NCBI GenBank assembly: GCA_964553135.1
Contig: CAZKJL010000001.1
Span: 434,001-498,000 of the forward strand
DNA: 64,000 nucleotides
Direction: 5' to 3'
Source of the DNA: CAZKJL01 sp964553135
GTDB taxonomy: Bacteria > Patescibacteriota > Gracilibacteria > Peribacterales > Peribacteraceae
The stretch's first letter is position 1; the number at the start of each line of letters is the position of its first letter. This document shows, one piece after another, positions 42,029 to 50,712 of the stretch. A program made the position numbers and the translations under genes. The notes under the pieces are model-generated. The model ran no database searches and was not told the origin of the DNA. It worked only from the letters and a program-made list of their open reading frames with translations.

Positions 42029-44443
42029 TTACTGGTGGTACCGCTCGTTCATGAGGTGCAGGAATTCCTGCGTCATTTTGTTCTGTTTGCGAATCCGCTG
42101 CCACTGGTAGCCGATCACGGCTGCCAGCACGACCGCGGCGGCCATGGCGATGGGAGGAACGCCGCTGCCCGGCGTCGACGGAATGTCGTCGATGTTCGGA
42201 AGCGGATCCAAGTTTGCGCCGGGGTGGAGCTTATCCAGGACGTCCGGAGGAACGGGCTCGTCGGCACCGGGCTTGAAGCCGGAACCGCCGGGGGTGCCCT
42301 GCGTCACCGCAGAAAGTTCGGTCATCGTCTTGCCCGTCACGGTGACGGGCGTGAGGCGCAGTTCGTACGTCACGCCGTTGAGGAGGTCGCGGAGCATGTA
42401 CGAGGTGGCCTCACCGTTGATGGTGCGCTTCTCGGTGTACTGCCCGGCTTCGACGCCGTACTCCAGCATGTAGCTGTTCAGAGGGAGATCTTTGATCTTC
42501 GTCCACTCCAAGAGGAGGGAGGAGTCGCCCGGCTTGGCGCTGAAGCGGATGCCCTGCGGAGAAGCCGTTGCGGGCTTGCTCTTCTCGGGGCTCTCGCCGC
42601 CTTCGGTGGAGATCGCCGTGAGCGAGAACTGGTACGTTTCACCGAGCGGCAAATCTTTGATGACGGCCGACGTCACGGGCTTACCCGTGGAGACGCTATA
42701 AAGGTAGTTCTTCGGATCCGCATCTTTGGCGATGTAGATTTTGTACTCCTTGACCTCCATGCCGGTGACGGCCTGCCAGTCCACCTTCACCTGCATCGGC
42801 TGACCTTCGGCGGTCACACCCTGCACGACGGGCAAGTTCTTCGGCTTCACCGTCCACTTGCTGAGGAGCGTGGACTGATTGCCGACGCTGTCGGTCGCAA
42901 CGATCGTCACGTCGTAGATTTTGTCCTGCGCCGGTGCGGCGAATGCGGCTTTGTAGAGGCCGGATCCGGTTTCGGTCAGCGTGAGTGCGAGCGATTCGAT
43001 GGTGGCCGTGACGGAGCCGAGTTCCGGTTCCGACTTCACGACGATGGTCGCGGGGTCGGTCGTTTTGCCTTCGGCCGGGTCGAACGTGATGGTGTCGATC
43101 TTCGGAGCTTCGTTGTCGATGATGATGTGCACGGGCTCGGATTCGTACGTGCCGTTCTCGCTCGTCACGAACAGCGTGGCTTCATTGTCCTGTTCGTTGA
43201 GCGGAACCGTGACGCGGAACACGCCTTCGGTGTCCGATTCGGCGCTGACGCTTTGCTTGCCTCCCTTCACGGTGAGGTTCACGAGGCTCGGAGCGCGCCC
43301 CTGGAGGTTCACGCTGTACCCCTTGATCCTGGAGCGGTCTTTGGGGCTGACGATTTCGATGGTGCCGCTGCCGTCCCCGTCCTCGCGTTGCACGTCGAGC
43401 GTGATGATGCCGTCGATGGCGGGCATGGATTTGTCGTACACGTGAATGGTCTGCGGTCCCTTCTTGCGGAGCACGAACGAGAGGGGCACTTTGCGCTCAC
43501 CTTGGTCGATGTCGCGGAAGTCCACGCGTCCGGTGTTCGGCGTCTTGAGGTCCTCGCCCTTCTTGGGGAGTTCCGCGTCCGGGTCCGAGCTTTCCACGAT
43601 GACCGTTCCCACGTACCCGCGAACGACTTCGGTGCCGCGCATCGCGCGAATCGTCATACTGAAGAGTTCGTTCGCCTTGATGTTCGTGACGCCCTGGGGC
43701 GGAAGAATTTCGAAGTGGTCGATGGTGGTGCCGGCGAGATCGCCGCTCAGGTCGGCGGCGTACACATCTCCGCCGCGCTCGGTGCCCGTGAGGGACGCCG
43801 AGAAGCTCGATCCTCCCGTCACCGTGATGTCGGCGCGCAGCTTGAGCTGGCGTCCGCTGACGATATCGTAAGGGATCAGCGTGATGTCTCCCGGCGTGGA
43901 TGCGACGATGCTCCACAGGAAGCGGCCGCTCTCATCGCTTTGCGAGGACCGCGCGCTGATGTCATCGGAGATGCGACTGCCGATGAGTGCCATCGGGCGG
44001 CCCGCGACCGGGTTGTCGTACTTGTCGCGGAGCACGGCGGTGGCCGTGGCGCTTCCTCCCGCCTTGAGAACGGTGGGAGACACGGTGAGTGACGAGTGTG
44101 CGTCATCGGCGCGGTCGGCGATCACCTTGAACGCGGCGCTGGTTCCGGCCGCGGTGACTTGGTACGTGCCGGCGGTCGTGACGTACTTGGACGGAACGAG
44201 CGTCACGGCATTACCCGACGCATCGAGTGCGACGGTCTGCGTGTAATCGCTCGTGCCCGGGCCCTTGACGACGAGAGTCGTGCTCGCCATGAGGCAGCCG
44301 CTCACGCTCACCTGCGTGCCGAGTCCGGCCACGGTGTCGAGTGCCGACACGGTGCAACCTGCGGCCGACACCAAGGTGGGCGCGAAGAGCTGGAACGTGA
44401 GGGCTACGAGTGCCAGAACGGAAAGACGCTTTTTTGAAGTCAT
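42029..44443 (-). CDS. Large surface protein with Ig-like and fibronectin type III domains
   Basis: An 804-aa protein. A signal peptide (residues 1-28) is followed by an invasin-like Ig segment (SPTVLKAGGSATATAVLRDK). Several beta domains follow, with two or three Fn3-like repeats near 540-730 (PVVQGVTAEGQPMQVKVDWQ and AGQYTEKRTINGEATSYMLR). A C-terminal membrane helix (about 759-780) precedes a basic tail, so it is wall-facing and anchored. A perfect TATAAT ends 6 nt before the ATG. Probably an envelope or adhesion protein (inference). Confidence 0.82.
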   Translation of the reverse strand: MTSKKRLSVLALVALTFQLFAPTLVSAAGCTVSALDTVAGLGTQVSVSGCLMASTTLVVKGPGTSDYTQTVALDASGNAVTLVPSKYVTTAGTYQVTAAGTSAAFKVIADRADDAHSSLTVSPTVLKAGGSATATAVLRDKYDNPVAGRPMALIGSRISDDISARSSQSDESGRFLWSIVASTPGDITLIPYDIVSGRQLKLRADITVTGGSSFSASLTGTERGGDVYAADLSGDLAGTTIDHFEILPPQGVTNIKANELFSMTIRAMRGTEVVRGYVGTVIVESSDPDAELPKKGEDLKTPNTGRVDFRDIDQGERKVPLSFVLRKKGPQTIHVYDKSMPAIDGIITLDVQREDGDGSGTIEIVSPKDRSRIKGYSVNLQGRAPSLVNLTVKGGKQSVSAESDTEGVFRVTVPLNEQDNEATLFVTSENGTYESEPVHIIIDNEAPKIDTITFDPAEGKTTDPATIVVKSEPELGSVTATIESLALTLTETGSGLYKAAFAAPAQDKIYDVTIVATDSVGNQSTLLSKWTVKPKNLPVVQGVTAEGQPMQVKVDWQAVTGMEVKEYKIYIAKDADPKNYLYSVSTGKPVTSAVIKDLPLGETYQFSLTAISTEGGESPEKSKPATASPQGIRFSAKPGDSSLLLEWTKIKDLPLNSYMLEYGVEAGQYTEKRTINGEATSYMLRDLLNGVTYELRLTPVTVTGKTMTELSAVTQGTPGGSGFKPGADEPVPPDVLDKLHPGANLDPLPNIDDIPSTPGSGVPPIAMAAAVVLAAVIGYQWQRIRKQNKMTQEFLHLMNERYHQ

Positions 44444-44449
44444 CAGATT

Positions 44450-44479
44450 ATTATACCAAAAATACCATCATTTGAGCAA
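44450..44479 (-). promoter_or_regulatory. Promoter of the Fn3 protein, apparently leaderless
   Basis: -35 TTGCTC (44479-44474), 18-bp spacer, -10 TATAAT (44455-44450), then 6 nt to the ATG at 44443. Confidence 0.65.
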
Positions 44480-44585
44480 TGGTCCCTATAGCTCTATCTC
44501 CTGAAACGGGAATAGTGTCAATTCTAACTTTTGCTCTTCGGAGAGCGCTTTCTTGCGGGTCCGTGCTCATGGTACTATGTGGCCC

Positions 44586-45161
44586 ATGAAGCGTTTGGCG
44601 CTTGTAGGCATGGCGACGTTACTTCTGGCCGGATGCGGTTCCAGCGGCTCTTCGTCCACCGTGGTGTGCGATCAGCAGTTCTGGAACGGTGCGTTTGCGG
44701 CATGCTTGCCCAAGGGTTGGCGCGTTCTTTCCAAGGAAACGTTGGCGCAGCTCCAAGTCCCGGAGGAGACGATGGCCGCCTTCCAGTATGAGACGCCGCA
44801 CGCCGGACAGCTCGATACAGTCACCGTGACCAAGGAGCCTTTGGCCGATGCCACCAAGACGCCCGACTACAGCGAGTCCAACATCCTCGCCGTGTCCGCA
44901 CTTCCCGACTACAAACTCATCGACAAAGAGACGGTGTACGTCGACGGTCTGGAGTCGGCGCTCCACGTCTTCAGCGCGCGTCCCAGTTCCGACCAGCCCA
45001 TTCGTCGGTACTACCAAGTGTCGGCGTCGCAAGACCGTACGGGGTACACCTTCACCGGTTCGTTCCCGCTCAGCATTCAGGAGGACGAAGCCGCGCAGGT
45101 GAAGTTCATTCTCAAGAACGTATCGTTCAAAGATCCGAATGCCGCTGCCGCAAAGAAATAA
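44586..45161 (+). CDS. Predicted lipoprotein, 191 aa
   Basis: Signal peptide MKRLALVGMATLLLAGC with a lipobox LLAGC; the mature end is followed by a Ser-rich spacer. The rest is a compact soluble domain of unknown family. A -10-like TACTAT (44573-44578) ends 7 nt before the ATG. It lies 3 nt before the next gene. Confidence 0.78.
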   Translation: MKRLALVGMATLLLAGCGSSGSSSTVVCDQQFWNGAFAACLPKGWRVLSKETLAQLQVPEETMAAFQYETPHAGQLDTVTVTKEPLADATKTPDYSESNILAVSALPDYKLIDKETVYVDGLESALHVFSARPSSDQPIRRYYQVSASQDRTGYTFTGSFPLSIQEDEAAQVKFILKNVSFKDPNAAAAKK

Positions 45162-45164
45162 ATC

Positions 45165-45644
45165 GTGAAGAAATTCATTCTCTGCATCATCGGCTTTGCT
45201 CTTCTCCTTGCGGTTATTTTCGTGCTGTACGGCTTCTACCGCACGTGGAAAACGGGAGCCCAGCCGGAGTATGAAGAGTTCACGAAAGGCACGCTTCCGA
45301 CTGCGAGGCCCGAAGGACTGTGGAAAGGAACGGCTCCCGAACTTGGCGAAATTTCGTGGCAGGGAAAAAAGTTCGACGGGGGAATGGAAGGCATCAACCG
45401 CTTCAAGAACAACGGAGTCGAGACCGAGACGTATCCGTTCACATATTTCGAAGCGAAGAGCGTGGGATGGAAGGATAAAAAAGTCATCCGTCTGCACTAC
45501 GGTCTCAAGACGAATCCTCTCTGGCTTCGGTTCATCGTCGATGAAATGACGAGTGTGGGACCCAATGAATTCCTCGGTGTCGTGTACATCAAACTGATTC
45601 CCGGATTCCCGTTCCGGATGGGGTATTTCCGATTGATGAAGTAA
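45165..45644 (+). CDS. Membrane-anchored hypothetical protein, 159 aa
   Basis: A GTG start at 45165, 3 nt after the lipoprotein gene, suggests coupling. One N-terminal helix (residues 4-25) is followed by a soluble domain with many aromatic residues. No motif recognised. The pair probably acts outside the membrane. Confidence 0.65.
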   Translation: MKKFILCIIGFALLLAVIFVLYGFYRTWKTGAQPEYEEFTKGTLPTARPEGLWKGTAPELGEISWQGKKFDGGMEGINRFKNNGVETETYPFTYFEAKSVGWKDKKVIRLHYGLKTNPLWLRFIVDEMTSVGPNEFLGVVYIKLIPGFPFRMGYFRLMK

Positions 45645-45652
45645 GTGGTTTT

Positions 45653-46279
45653 CTAGAAGATCGTGTTCGCGTCCCTGCGCTGCGCCTGAAGCTCTTGATA
45701 GCGCTCCAGCAAGCGCAGCACATCGTCCCGAACCGCCAAATTTGATGCCCGCACGCGCTCCTCGGTTTGTCGAGGCATGACGTTGAGTTCAAAGAAGACG
45801 ATCTCGCCGTTCGGTTTCATGCAGTAGTCGGTGATGTCGGCCGAGTGACCGTAGATGCCGAACTCCGCCATCACCTTTGCCGTCTCATCGGCTTTTTGTA
45901 CGAGTCCGTTCGTCGCGTGAAATTCGCCGTGGACCCTGCATGCTTCGCACCTGCACGCCGAATGTTTCGGCTCCATGCCGATGCGGTAAATGTCCCTGCT
46001 GTACCGCGCGTGTTCCGGGGGAACGTCGGCGATGCGCGAAAAAAGTTGCGTGACGCCGCCCTGCATCGTGGCACCCGTCACCTCGATGACGTTTTCGGGA
46101 AACAAAAGATGTGCGATGCGGTGACCGTAGAAAAGAATTTTGGCGTCCATTCTCTTCGCATGGGCCGAACCTTCTTCGCGCACGAGGTCGGCGCGCGGTT
46201 TCCAGTAGCCCATACCCCACGACTTATCGGCAACGCGATACACGTCCGCGTTGAGTCCGTTGGAAAAAGGAATGGGCAT
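45653..46279 (-). CDS. Hypothetical protein with Cys cluster, 208 aa
   Basis: A soluble protein with CRCEAC in the middle (about residues 109-114) and a C-terminal stretch GEIVFFELNVMPRQ. The latter faintly resembles the last active-site strand of ATP-grasp enzymes (acidic-x-Asn-x-x-Pro), but the upstream nucleotide-binding motifs are not seen. It follows the 152-aa gene by 18 nt. Function unknown. Confidence 0.6.
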   Translation of the reverse strand: MPIPFSNGLNADVYRVADKSWGMGYWKPRADLVREEGSAHAKRMDAKILFYGHRIAHLLFPENVIEVTGATMQGGVTQLFSRIADVPPEHARYSRDIYRIGMEPKHSACRCEACRVHGEFHATNGLVQKADETAKVMAEFGIYGHSADITDYCMKPNGEIVFFELNVMPRQTEERVRASNLAVRDDVLRLLERYQELQAQRRDANTIF

Positions 46280-46297
46280 GGGAGTGAGAAAATGGCT

Positions 46298-46756
46298 TCA
46301 AATGTCCGTCTTTTGTTCGGGTTCCTGCAGTGCGGCGTGTTCTTTGAACAGCCAATTGTTCGCCAGCTCTTCGCCGTAACCTCGGCGCAATTGGCCGATC
46401 GTGCCGGACGTGATGTTCATGTGTCGATGCAAAAATAATTCCCATGCTTCCGGAATCGGATCTTCTTTCTGACCCGGCGTGTCGTCGTTCAGCATGCTTT
46501 CGAACACGTCTTCCACGCAGTGACGGAGATGCAGCAGCTCGATCGTGCCGAGCCGTATTTCATCATTGCTCTCGAGCAAGAACTGCGCGCCGTACGTGCA
46601 CTCAAGCACGAGACGCTTTCTCACGTCTTCGTTCTTCCACAGCTTCTTCCAGCGTTCGCGGTTGGCTTTCGTGTTCTCCATCCCAAAAAGCTTTTCCTTG
46701 TAACTGCGGTACGCCCTCTCGGTGCCGGGGTGATGATCCTGAAACTCGTACTCCAT
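46298..46756 (-). CDS. Hypothetical helical protein, 152 aa
   Basis: A charged, helical protein rich in Glu, Arg and His (GTIELLHLRHCVEDVFESML). No membrane segment. It is the first gene of a two-gene unit with a good promoter whose -10 ends 6 nt before the ATG. No family recognised. Confidence 0.6.
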   Translation of the reverse strand: MEYEFQDHHPGTERAYRSYKEKLFGMENTKANRERWKKLWKNEDVRKRLVLECTYGAQFLLESNDEIRLGTIELLHLRHCVEDVFESMLNDDTPGQKEDPIPEAWELFLHRHMNITSGTIGQLRRGYGEELANNWLFKEHAALQEPEQKTDI

Positions 46757-46762
46757 ATGTAT

Positions 46763-46791
46763 ATTAAACTTTACTTTCTACTTCACGTCAA
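46763..46791 (-). promoter_or_regulatory. Promoter of the 152-aa/208-aa unit, apparently leaderless
   Basis: -35 TTGACG (46791-46786), 17-bp spacer, -10 TTTAAT (46768-46763), 6 nt to the ATG at 46756. The 240 bp from here to 47030 hold no other gene I can support. Confidence 0.65.
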
Positions 46792-47018
46792 AATAGGCTG
46801 CCGCAGCCCTGCAGACACGTAAAATCGAGCGTGCATACTCCAGGCCGTTACAACGACTTGGAAGGAACAATGCATGGCCATCCCCTAGGAGTTTTTGTCC
46901 ATGAGGAAAGCTAATTTTGGAAACTAGTTCGGTTTTTACGAAGGATTTCAAGTACCGGCTTTACTCCGTCGGCAGCACATTCCGAATAGTAAGCATGGCT
47001 CCAAAGGCCAAAATCTGC

Positions 47019-47024
47019 TACAAT
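47019..47024 (+). promoter_or_regulatory. Extended -10 box of the YraQ gene
   Basis: TGCTACAAT (TG-n-TACAAT) with CTAACG before the ATG at 47031. Confidence 0.55.
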
Positions 47025-47030
47025 CTAACG

Positions 47031-48005
47031 ATGCCCCGACAGCAAACATACACACTCACTCTCAACGGCAAAACCCTCCTGATTGTCGCAGCGTCAGTGG
47101 TCGCATGGCACGTCGGCACATCAACGACAAACTGGTTCACGGCGGGCAATATGCATCTCTTTTCGCTGCAACTCCTGAGTCTCTTCATCGAGGCCACGCC
47201 ATTCCTCTTGCTCGGCAGTATCGTCTCGGGACTCATTGAATCCTATGTGAAGCCCGAAACGCTCCTGAGCCTCACTCCTCGGACAAGAGTCGGTCAGGTC
47301 GTTGCAGGATCATGCTTGGGGCTGATCTTCCCCGTCTGCGAGTGCGGGGTTGTGCCGGTCGTACGCAGGCTCATGCGCAAGGGTATGCCCGCGACGATGG
47401 CGATCGCGTTCTTGCTGGGGGCACCGGTGATGAATCCGATCGTTCTCTTCGCCACATACAAAGCATTCGGTCTGAGCACGATGCTCCTGTGGCGCGTGCT
47501 GGGAACACTCATCGTCGCTTGTATCGTTGCCCTTCTGATTGCGCCGCGACACACGAAGAGAGAGCAAATGGAGAGCGATGGGCACTCGGGACGCGGCGGC
47601 ATCCATACCGCCTTGCGGCACGCAGCCGACGATTTTCTCGGGATCGCAGGCTATCTCGTCATCGGTTCGATTCTCGCCTGCATCGCACAGGTATTCATAC
47701 CGCAATCGGTATTGCTGCCCGTGAGTTCCCATCCGATCCTCTCCGTTCTCGCCTTGGAACTGCTGGCATTCGTCATGAGCATCTGTTCGAGCGTGGATGC
47801 CTTCATCGCCCTCGGTTTTGCATCGACCTTCACAGGCGGCTCGGTGCTGTCGTTCCTCGTCTTCGGACCCATGGTCGACATCAAGAGCACGCTGATGTTC
47901 CTCGGCGTCTTCCCAAAGAAGACCGTCCTCAAACTCATCATTCTGCCATTGTTCTTCGCAACGATGCTCGGCATTGCCGTCAATCTTCTCGGGATTCTTT
48001 CTTAA
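47031..48005 (+). CDS. YraQ/DUF318-family permease
   Basis: A 324-aa protein with about eight helices. It has the family core LGLIFPVCECGVVPVVRRLM (Cys-Glu-Cys in a helix), FLLGAPVMNPIVLFATYKAF, and later CSSVDAFIALGFASTF. The second half repeats the first. The partner gene 4 nt downstream is a DUF1980/TIGR03943 protein, the usual pairing. Proximity to znuACB and zur suggests a zinc or metal-chaperone role. The start at 47031 fits a TACAAT box 6 nt upstream. Confidence 0.85.
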   Translation: MPRQQTYTLTLNGKTLLIVAASVVAWHVGTSTTNWFTAGNMHLFSLQLLSLFIEATPFLLLGSIVSGLIESYVKPETLLSLTPRTRVGQVVAGSCLGLIFPVCECGVVPVVRRLMRKGMPATMAIAFLLGAPVMNPIVLFATYKAFGLSTMLLWRVLGTLIVACIVALLIAPRHTKREQMESDGHSGRGGIHTALRHAADDFLGIAGYLVIGSILACIAQVFIPQSVLLPVSSHPILSVLALELLAFVMSICSSVDAFIALGFASTFTGGSVLSFLVFGPMVDIKSTLMFLGVFPKKTVLKLIILPLFFATMLGIAVNLLGILS

Positions 48006-48009
48006 ATTC

Positions 48010-48900
48010 ATGTCTCTCGCTTCCACTCACGATCGGCCGGCACACGAGCACAAGCATCATGCCTGCGAATGCTCGGATGCGGAACATGCGACGCCGAGAG
48101 CATGGACGGATGTCGTGCTGTTGGCAGGCGGCGGCGTGTACTTCCTCCAACTCATCCGCACGGGCACGCTCGCCAACTATGTGAACGTTCGCTTTGCATG
48201 GATCGCGTGGCTCGGGATGATTGCATTCTTTCTTCTTGCTCTCGCCAAGCTGACGCCGTCAGTCCACGGACATGATCATTCCTGTTGTGGCAAACGGTCG
48301 CCGTGGAAGTTATGGCTGTTGGCATTGCCCATTGTCCTTGGCTTGTTTCTGCCGTCCAAGCCTCTGAATGCATCGGTCATCCGCAGCGAGCCCGATCTGC
48401 AAGCCATGCTCAAGGAGCAGGTAGGCATGCAGTATCTCTTCTTCCCCGAAACTATTCCCAACCGTGCGCAGCTCTACAGTCTCTACAACGACTTCATGCC
48501 GGACAAGGCGCATTCCTACGATGATCCGCTTACTTTCACGCTGCTCGATTGGTTCCGCATCCACTTCGATCTTCCCGCAGAAAAAAAGAATCTGCTCGAC
48601 GGCATGCCGTTCGATGTGACGGGATTCGTGTATCACGGCACGGATACATCGGACGATCATTTCGTTCTTGCTCGTTTCTTCATGCGACACTGCATGTTCG
48701 ACACCATTCCCATCGGCATGCGAACCGTATGGAAGAATGCCGATTCCCTCACGGAAGACAGTTGGGTGCGGGTGCAGGGAACCGTCAAATACGTACCCGA
48801 TGCCTCAGGTAAGCCCCTATTGACTCTCGTTGCTGAAAACGTGCGTCTCGTGGAGCAGCCGGAAACACCGTATTTATATCCCGACACCTCGGTCCAGTGA
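48010..48900 (+). CDS. TIGR03943/DUF1980 protein, YraQ partner
   Basis: A 296-aa protein. A His-rich N-terminus (HDRPAHEHKHHACEC) may bind metal, and two or three membrane helices follow. The soluble C-terminal part has FYVHG-type family residues (VTGFVYHGTDTSDDHFVLAR then FFMRHCMFD). In other bacteria this pair is often under Zur. It lies 4 nt after the permease. Confidence 0.82.
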   Translation: MSLASTHDRPAHEHKHHACECSDAEHATPRAWTDVVLLAGGGVYFLQLIRTGTLANYVNVRFAWIAWLGMIAFFLLALAKLTPSVHGHDHSCCGKRSPWKLWLLALPIVLGLFLPSKPLNASVIRSEPDLQAMLKEQVGMQYLFFPETIPNRAQLYSLYNDFMPDKAHSYDDPLTFTLLDWFRIHFDLPAEKKNLLDGMPFDVTGFVYHGTDTSDDHFVLARFFMRHCMFDTIPIGMRTVWKNADSLTEDSWVRVQGTVKYVPDASGKPLLTLVAENVRLVEQPETPYLYPDTSVQ

Positions 48901-48919
48901 TCGTGGAGATGCTATATAG

Positions 48920-48959
48920 ATGCAAACGATTTGCATTTATTATTGATATGCATTAAGGT
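48920..48959 (+). promoter_or_regulatory. znuA promoter with candidate Zur operator
   Basis: The palindrome ATGCAAACGATTTGCAT (48920-48936, two perfect 7-bp arms) covers the -35 TTGCAT (48931-48936). A 17-bp spacer leads to -10 TAAGGT (48954-48959). The Zur role is inferred from gene context. Confidence 0.6.
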
Positions 48960-48984
48960 CTGCGTGCTTTTACCAAGCTTCTTT

Positions 48985-49932
48985 ATGAAATATCGTCTTT
49001 CTCTTGCCGCTCTCGCCGTGTTGCTCTTTGCCGCTTGCGCGCAAACCACTCGGCAATCAATGCCGACAACGGAGCAGCCCCTCGGCGTCGCCGCCAGCTT
49101 CTATCCGCTCGCATATTTGGCACAGCAGGTAGGAGGAGTGAATGTCGCGGTCACGCAGGTGACACCGGGCGGTGTCGAGCCGCATGAGTATGAACCTTCT
49201 CCGGCAGAGCTTATTGCCGTGCACGGTGCCAAGGTGTTTCTGATGAATGGCGCCGGCGTCGATGGATGGGCGGATAAAGTCATTGATGAACTGAAGCAAA
49301 AGAACATCGTGACCGTCCGCATGACCGACACCATCTCGCCCATGGGAGGGTTTAGTGAAGAGGGCGAAGAAGATCCTACCCACCCGTCGAGCGCCGACAT
49401 GAATGTCCAAGATCCGCATTTTTGGTTGAATCCCGTCCTCGTGAAACAGGAGGCAGCGCTGATCCGAGATGCCTTTATTCAGGCGGATCCCGCCCATGCG
49501 GATGCTTACCGTGCCAACGCCGCTCAACTCCTGCAGAAGCTCTCCGCGCTGGACAGCGCCTACCGCAGCGGCCTTGTGAACTGCTCGCAGAGCTTCATCG
49601 TGACGTCCCACAACGCTTTCCGCTACATGGCGAAGGAATACGGCTTCCAGTCTTTGGCCATCGCCGGCATCAATGCCGAGGAAGAACCGTCAGCCCAGCG
49701 ATTGGCGGAACTTGCCGATCTCGCAAAAGAGAAGGGCATCAAGTACATCTTCTTTGAAACGCTCGTGAGTCCCAAGATCTCGGAGACGGTTGCACAGGAA
49801 ATCGGAGCTCAGTCACTCGTGCTCAACCCCATTGAAGGGCTGACATCCGAGGACGAAGCCGGGGGCGCGGATTATTTCACCATCATGCAGGAAAATTTGC
49901 AGAACCTTCGTACCGCCATGGAATGCCGATGA
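48985..49932 (+). CDS. znuA: Zinc ABC transporter substrate-binding lipoprotein ZnuA
   Basis: A 315-aa protein. The lipoprotein signal ends AALAVLLFAAC. Metal-ligand motifs of cluster A-I proteins are present: VEPHEYEPS, QDPHFWLNP and VTSHNAFRYM. An acidic/His loop (SEEGEEDPTHPSSADM) lies between the first two, typical of zinc rather than manganese binders. It overlaps znuC by 4 nt. Confidence 0.92.
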   Translation: MKYRLSLAALAVLLFAACAQTTRQSMPTTEQPLGVAASFYPLAYLAQQVGGVNVAVTQVTPGGVEPHEYEPSPAELIAVHGAKVFLMNGAGVDGWADKVIDELKQKNIVTVRMTDTISPMGGFSEEGEEDPTHPSSADMNVQDPHFWLNPVLVKQEAALIRDAFIQADPAHADAYRANAAQLLQKLSALDSAYRSGLVNCSQSFIVTSHNAFRYMAKEYGFQSLAIAGINAEEEPSAQRLAELADLAKEKGIKYIFFETLVSPKISETVAQEIGAQSLVLNPIEGLTSEDEAGGADYFTIMQENLQNLRTAMECR

Positions 49933-50708
49933 AGGCCGACGCATCGTCGGCAGTCGAGGCAACCGGTCTTTCCTTCGGCTATGACCATGGAGGAACGGTT
50001 CTCGATGATCTGAGCTTCTCCATCGAATCCGGTGCCTATGTCGGGATCATCGGACCCAACGGCGGCGGCAAGACGACGCTCATGAAGATCATCCTGGGTC
50101 TCCTCGAACCGACGAAAGGAACGATCGCCGTTTTCGGGCAGTCGCCGAGGGAAGCGCGCCGGCACGGACGCATCGGCTATGTTCCGCAACGCATCACGCA
50201 GGGGGAAGCGACGTTTCCCGCAACCGTCGAGGAAGTGGTTTTGAGCGGGCGGTCCGCCCACCGCGGCCTCTTCAAGCGCATCACGACACATGATCGTCGC
50301 GCCGCAGAAGAAGCAATGGAAGAAACGGGCGTCCTTGCGTTTCGCAAGCGCCTCGTCGGTTCTCTTTCCGGCGGGGAGCGCCAGCGCGTTTTCATCGCGC
50401 GGGCGCTGGCTTCGCATCCCGCCATGCTCGTGCTCGACGAGCCGACGACGGGCGTTGATCCCGCCGCGCGGCAGGATTTTTACCGCCTGCTGCACACGCT
50501 CAACAAGAAGGGCATCGGCATCCTCTTTGTGTCGCATGACGTGGAAGTGATGATCAAAGAAGCGTCGTCACTCCTCTGCATTAACAAAGTTATGGTTTGC
50601 GACTGCGAGGATTGTCACACCATCAGCCCCGCAACCCTCGAAACGCTTTACGGAAGCGATGTTGCGCTCGTGCGCCATCATCATCACGACCATCCTCATA
50701 CCCACTGA
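49929..50708 (+). CDS. znuC: Zinc ABC transporter ATPase ZnuC
   Basis: A 259-aa ATPase. Walker A is GPNGGGKTT, the Q-loop is VPQR, the signature is SLSGGERQRV and Walker B is MLVLDEPTTGVD. The switch His is in LFVSHDVEVM. The C-terminus is His-rich (RHHHHDHPHTH), common in zinc ATPases. The start at 49929 gives an ATGA overlap with znuA; an ATG at 49923 is also in frame. Confidence 0.94.
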   Translation: MKADASSAVEATGLSFGYDHGGTVLDDLSFSIESGAYVGIIGPNGGGKTTLMKIILGLLEPTKGTIAVFGQSPREARRHGRIGYVPQRITQGEATFPATVEEVVLSGRSAHRGLFKRITTHDRRAAEEAMEETGVLAFRKRLVGSLSGGERQRVFIARALASHPAMLVLDEPTTGVDPAARQDFYRLLHTLNKKGIGILFVSHDVEVMIKEASSLLCINKVMVCDCEDCHTISPATLETLYGSDVALVRHHHHDHPHTH

Positions 50709-50712
50709 GTTC

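Noticed and set aside
41786..44092. 768-codon plus-strand frame over the Fn3 protein
   Set aside because: Antisense shadow; the minus-strand protein has a signal peptide, domains and a promoter.
46917..47030. N-terminal extension of the YraQ permease
   Set aside because: The extension contains the promoter TACAAT and has no family similarity; the ATG at 47031 fits better.
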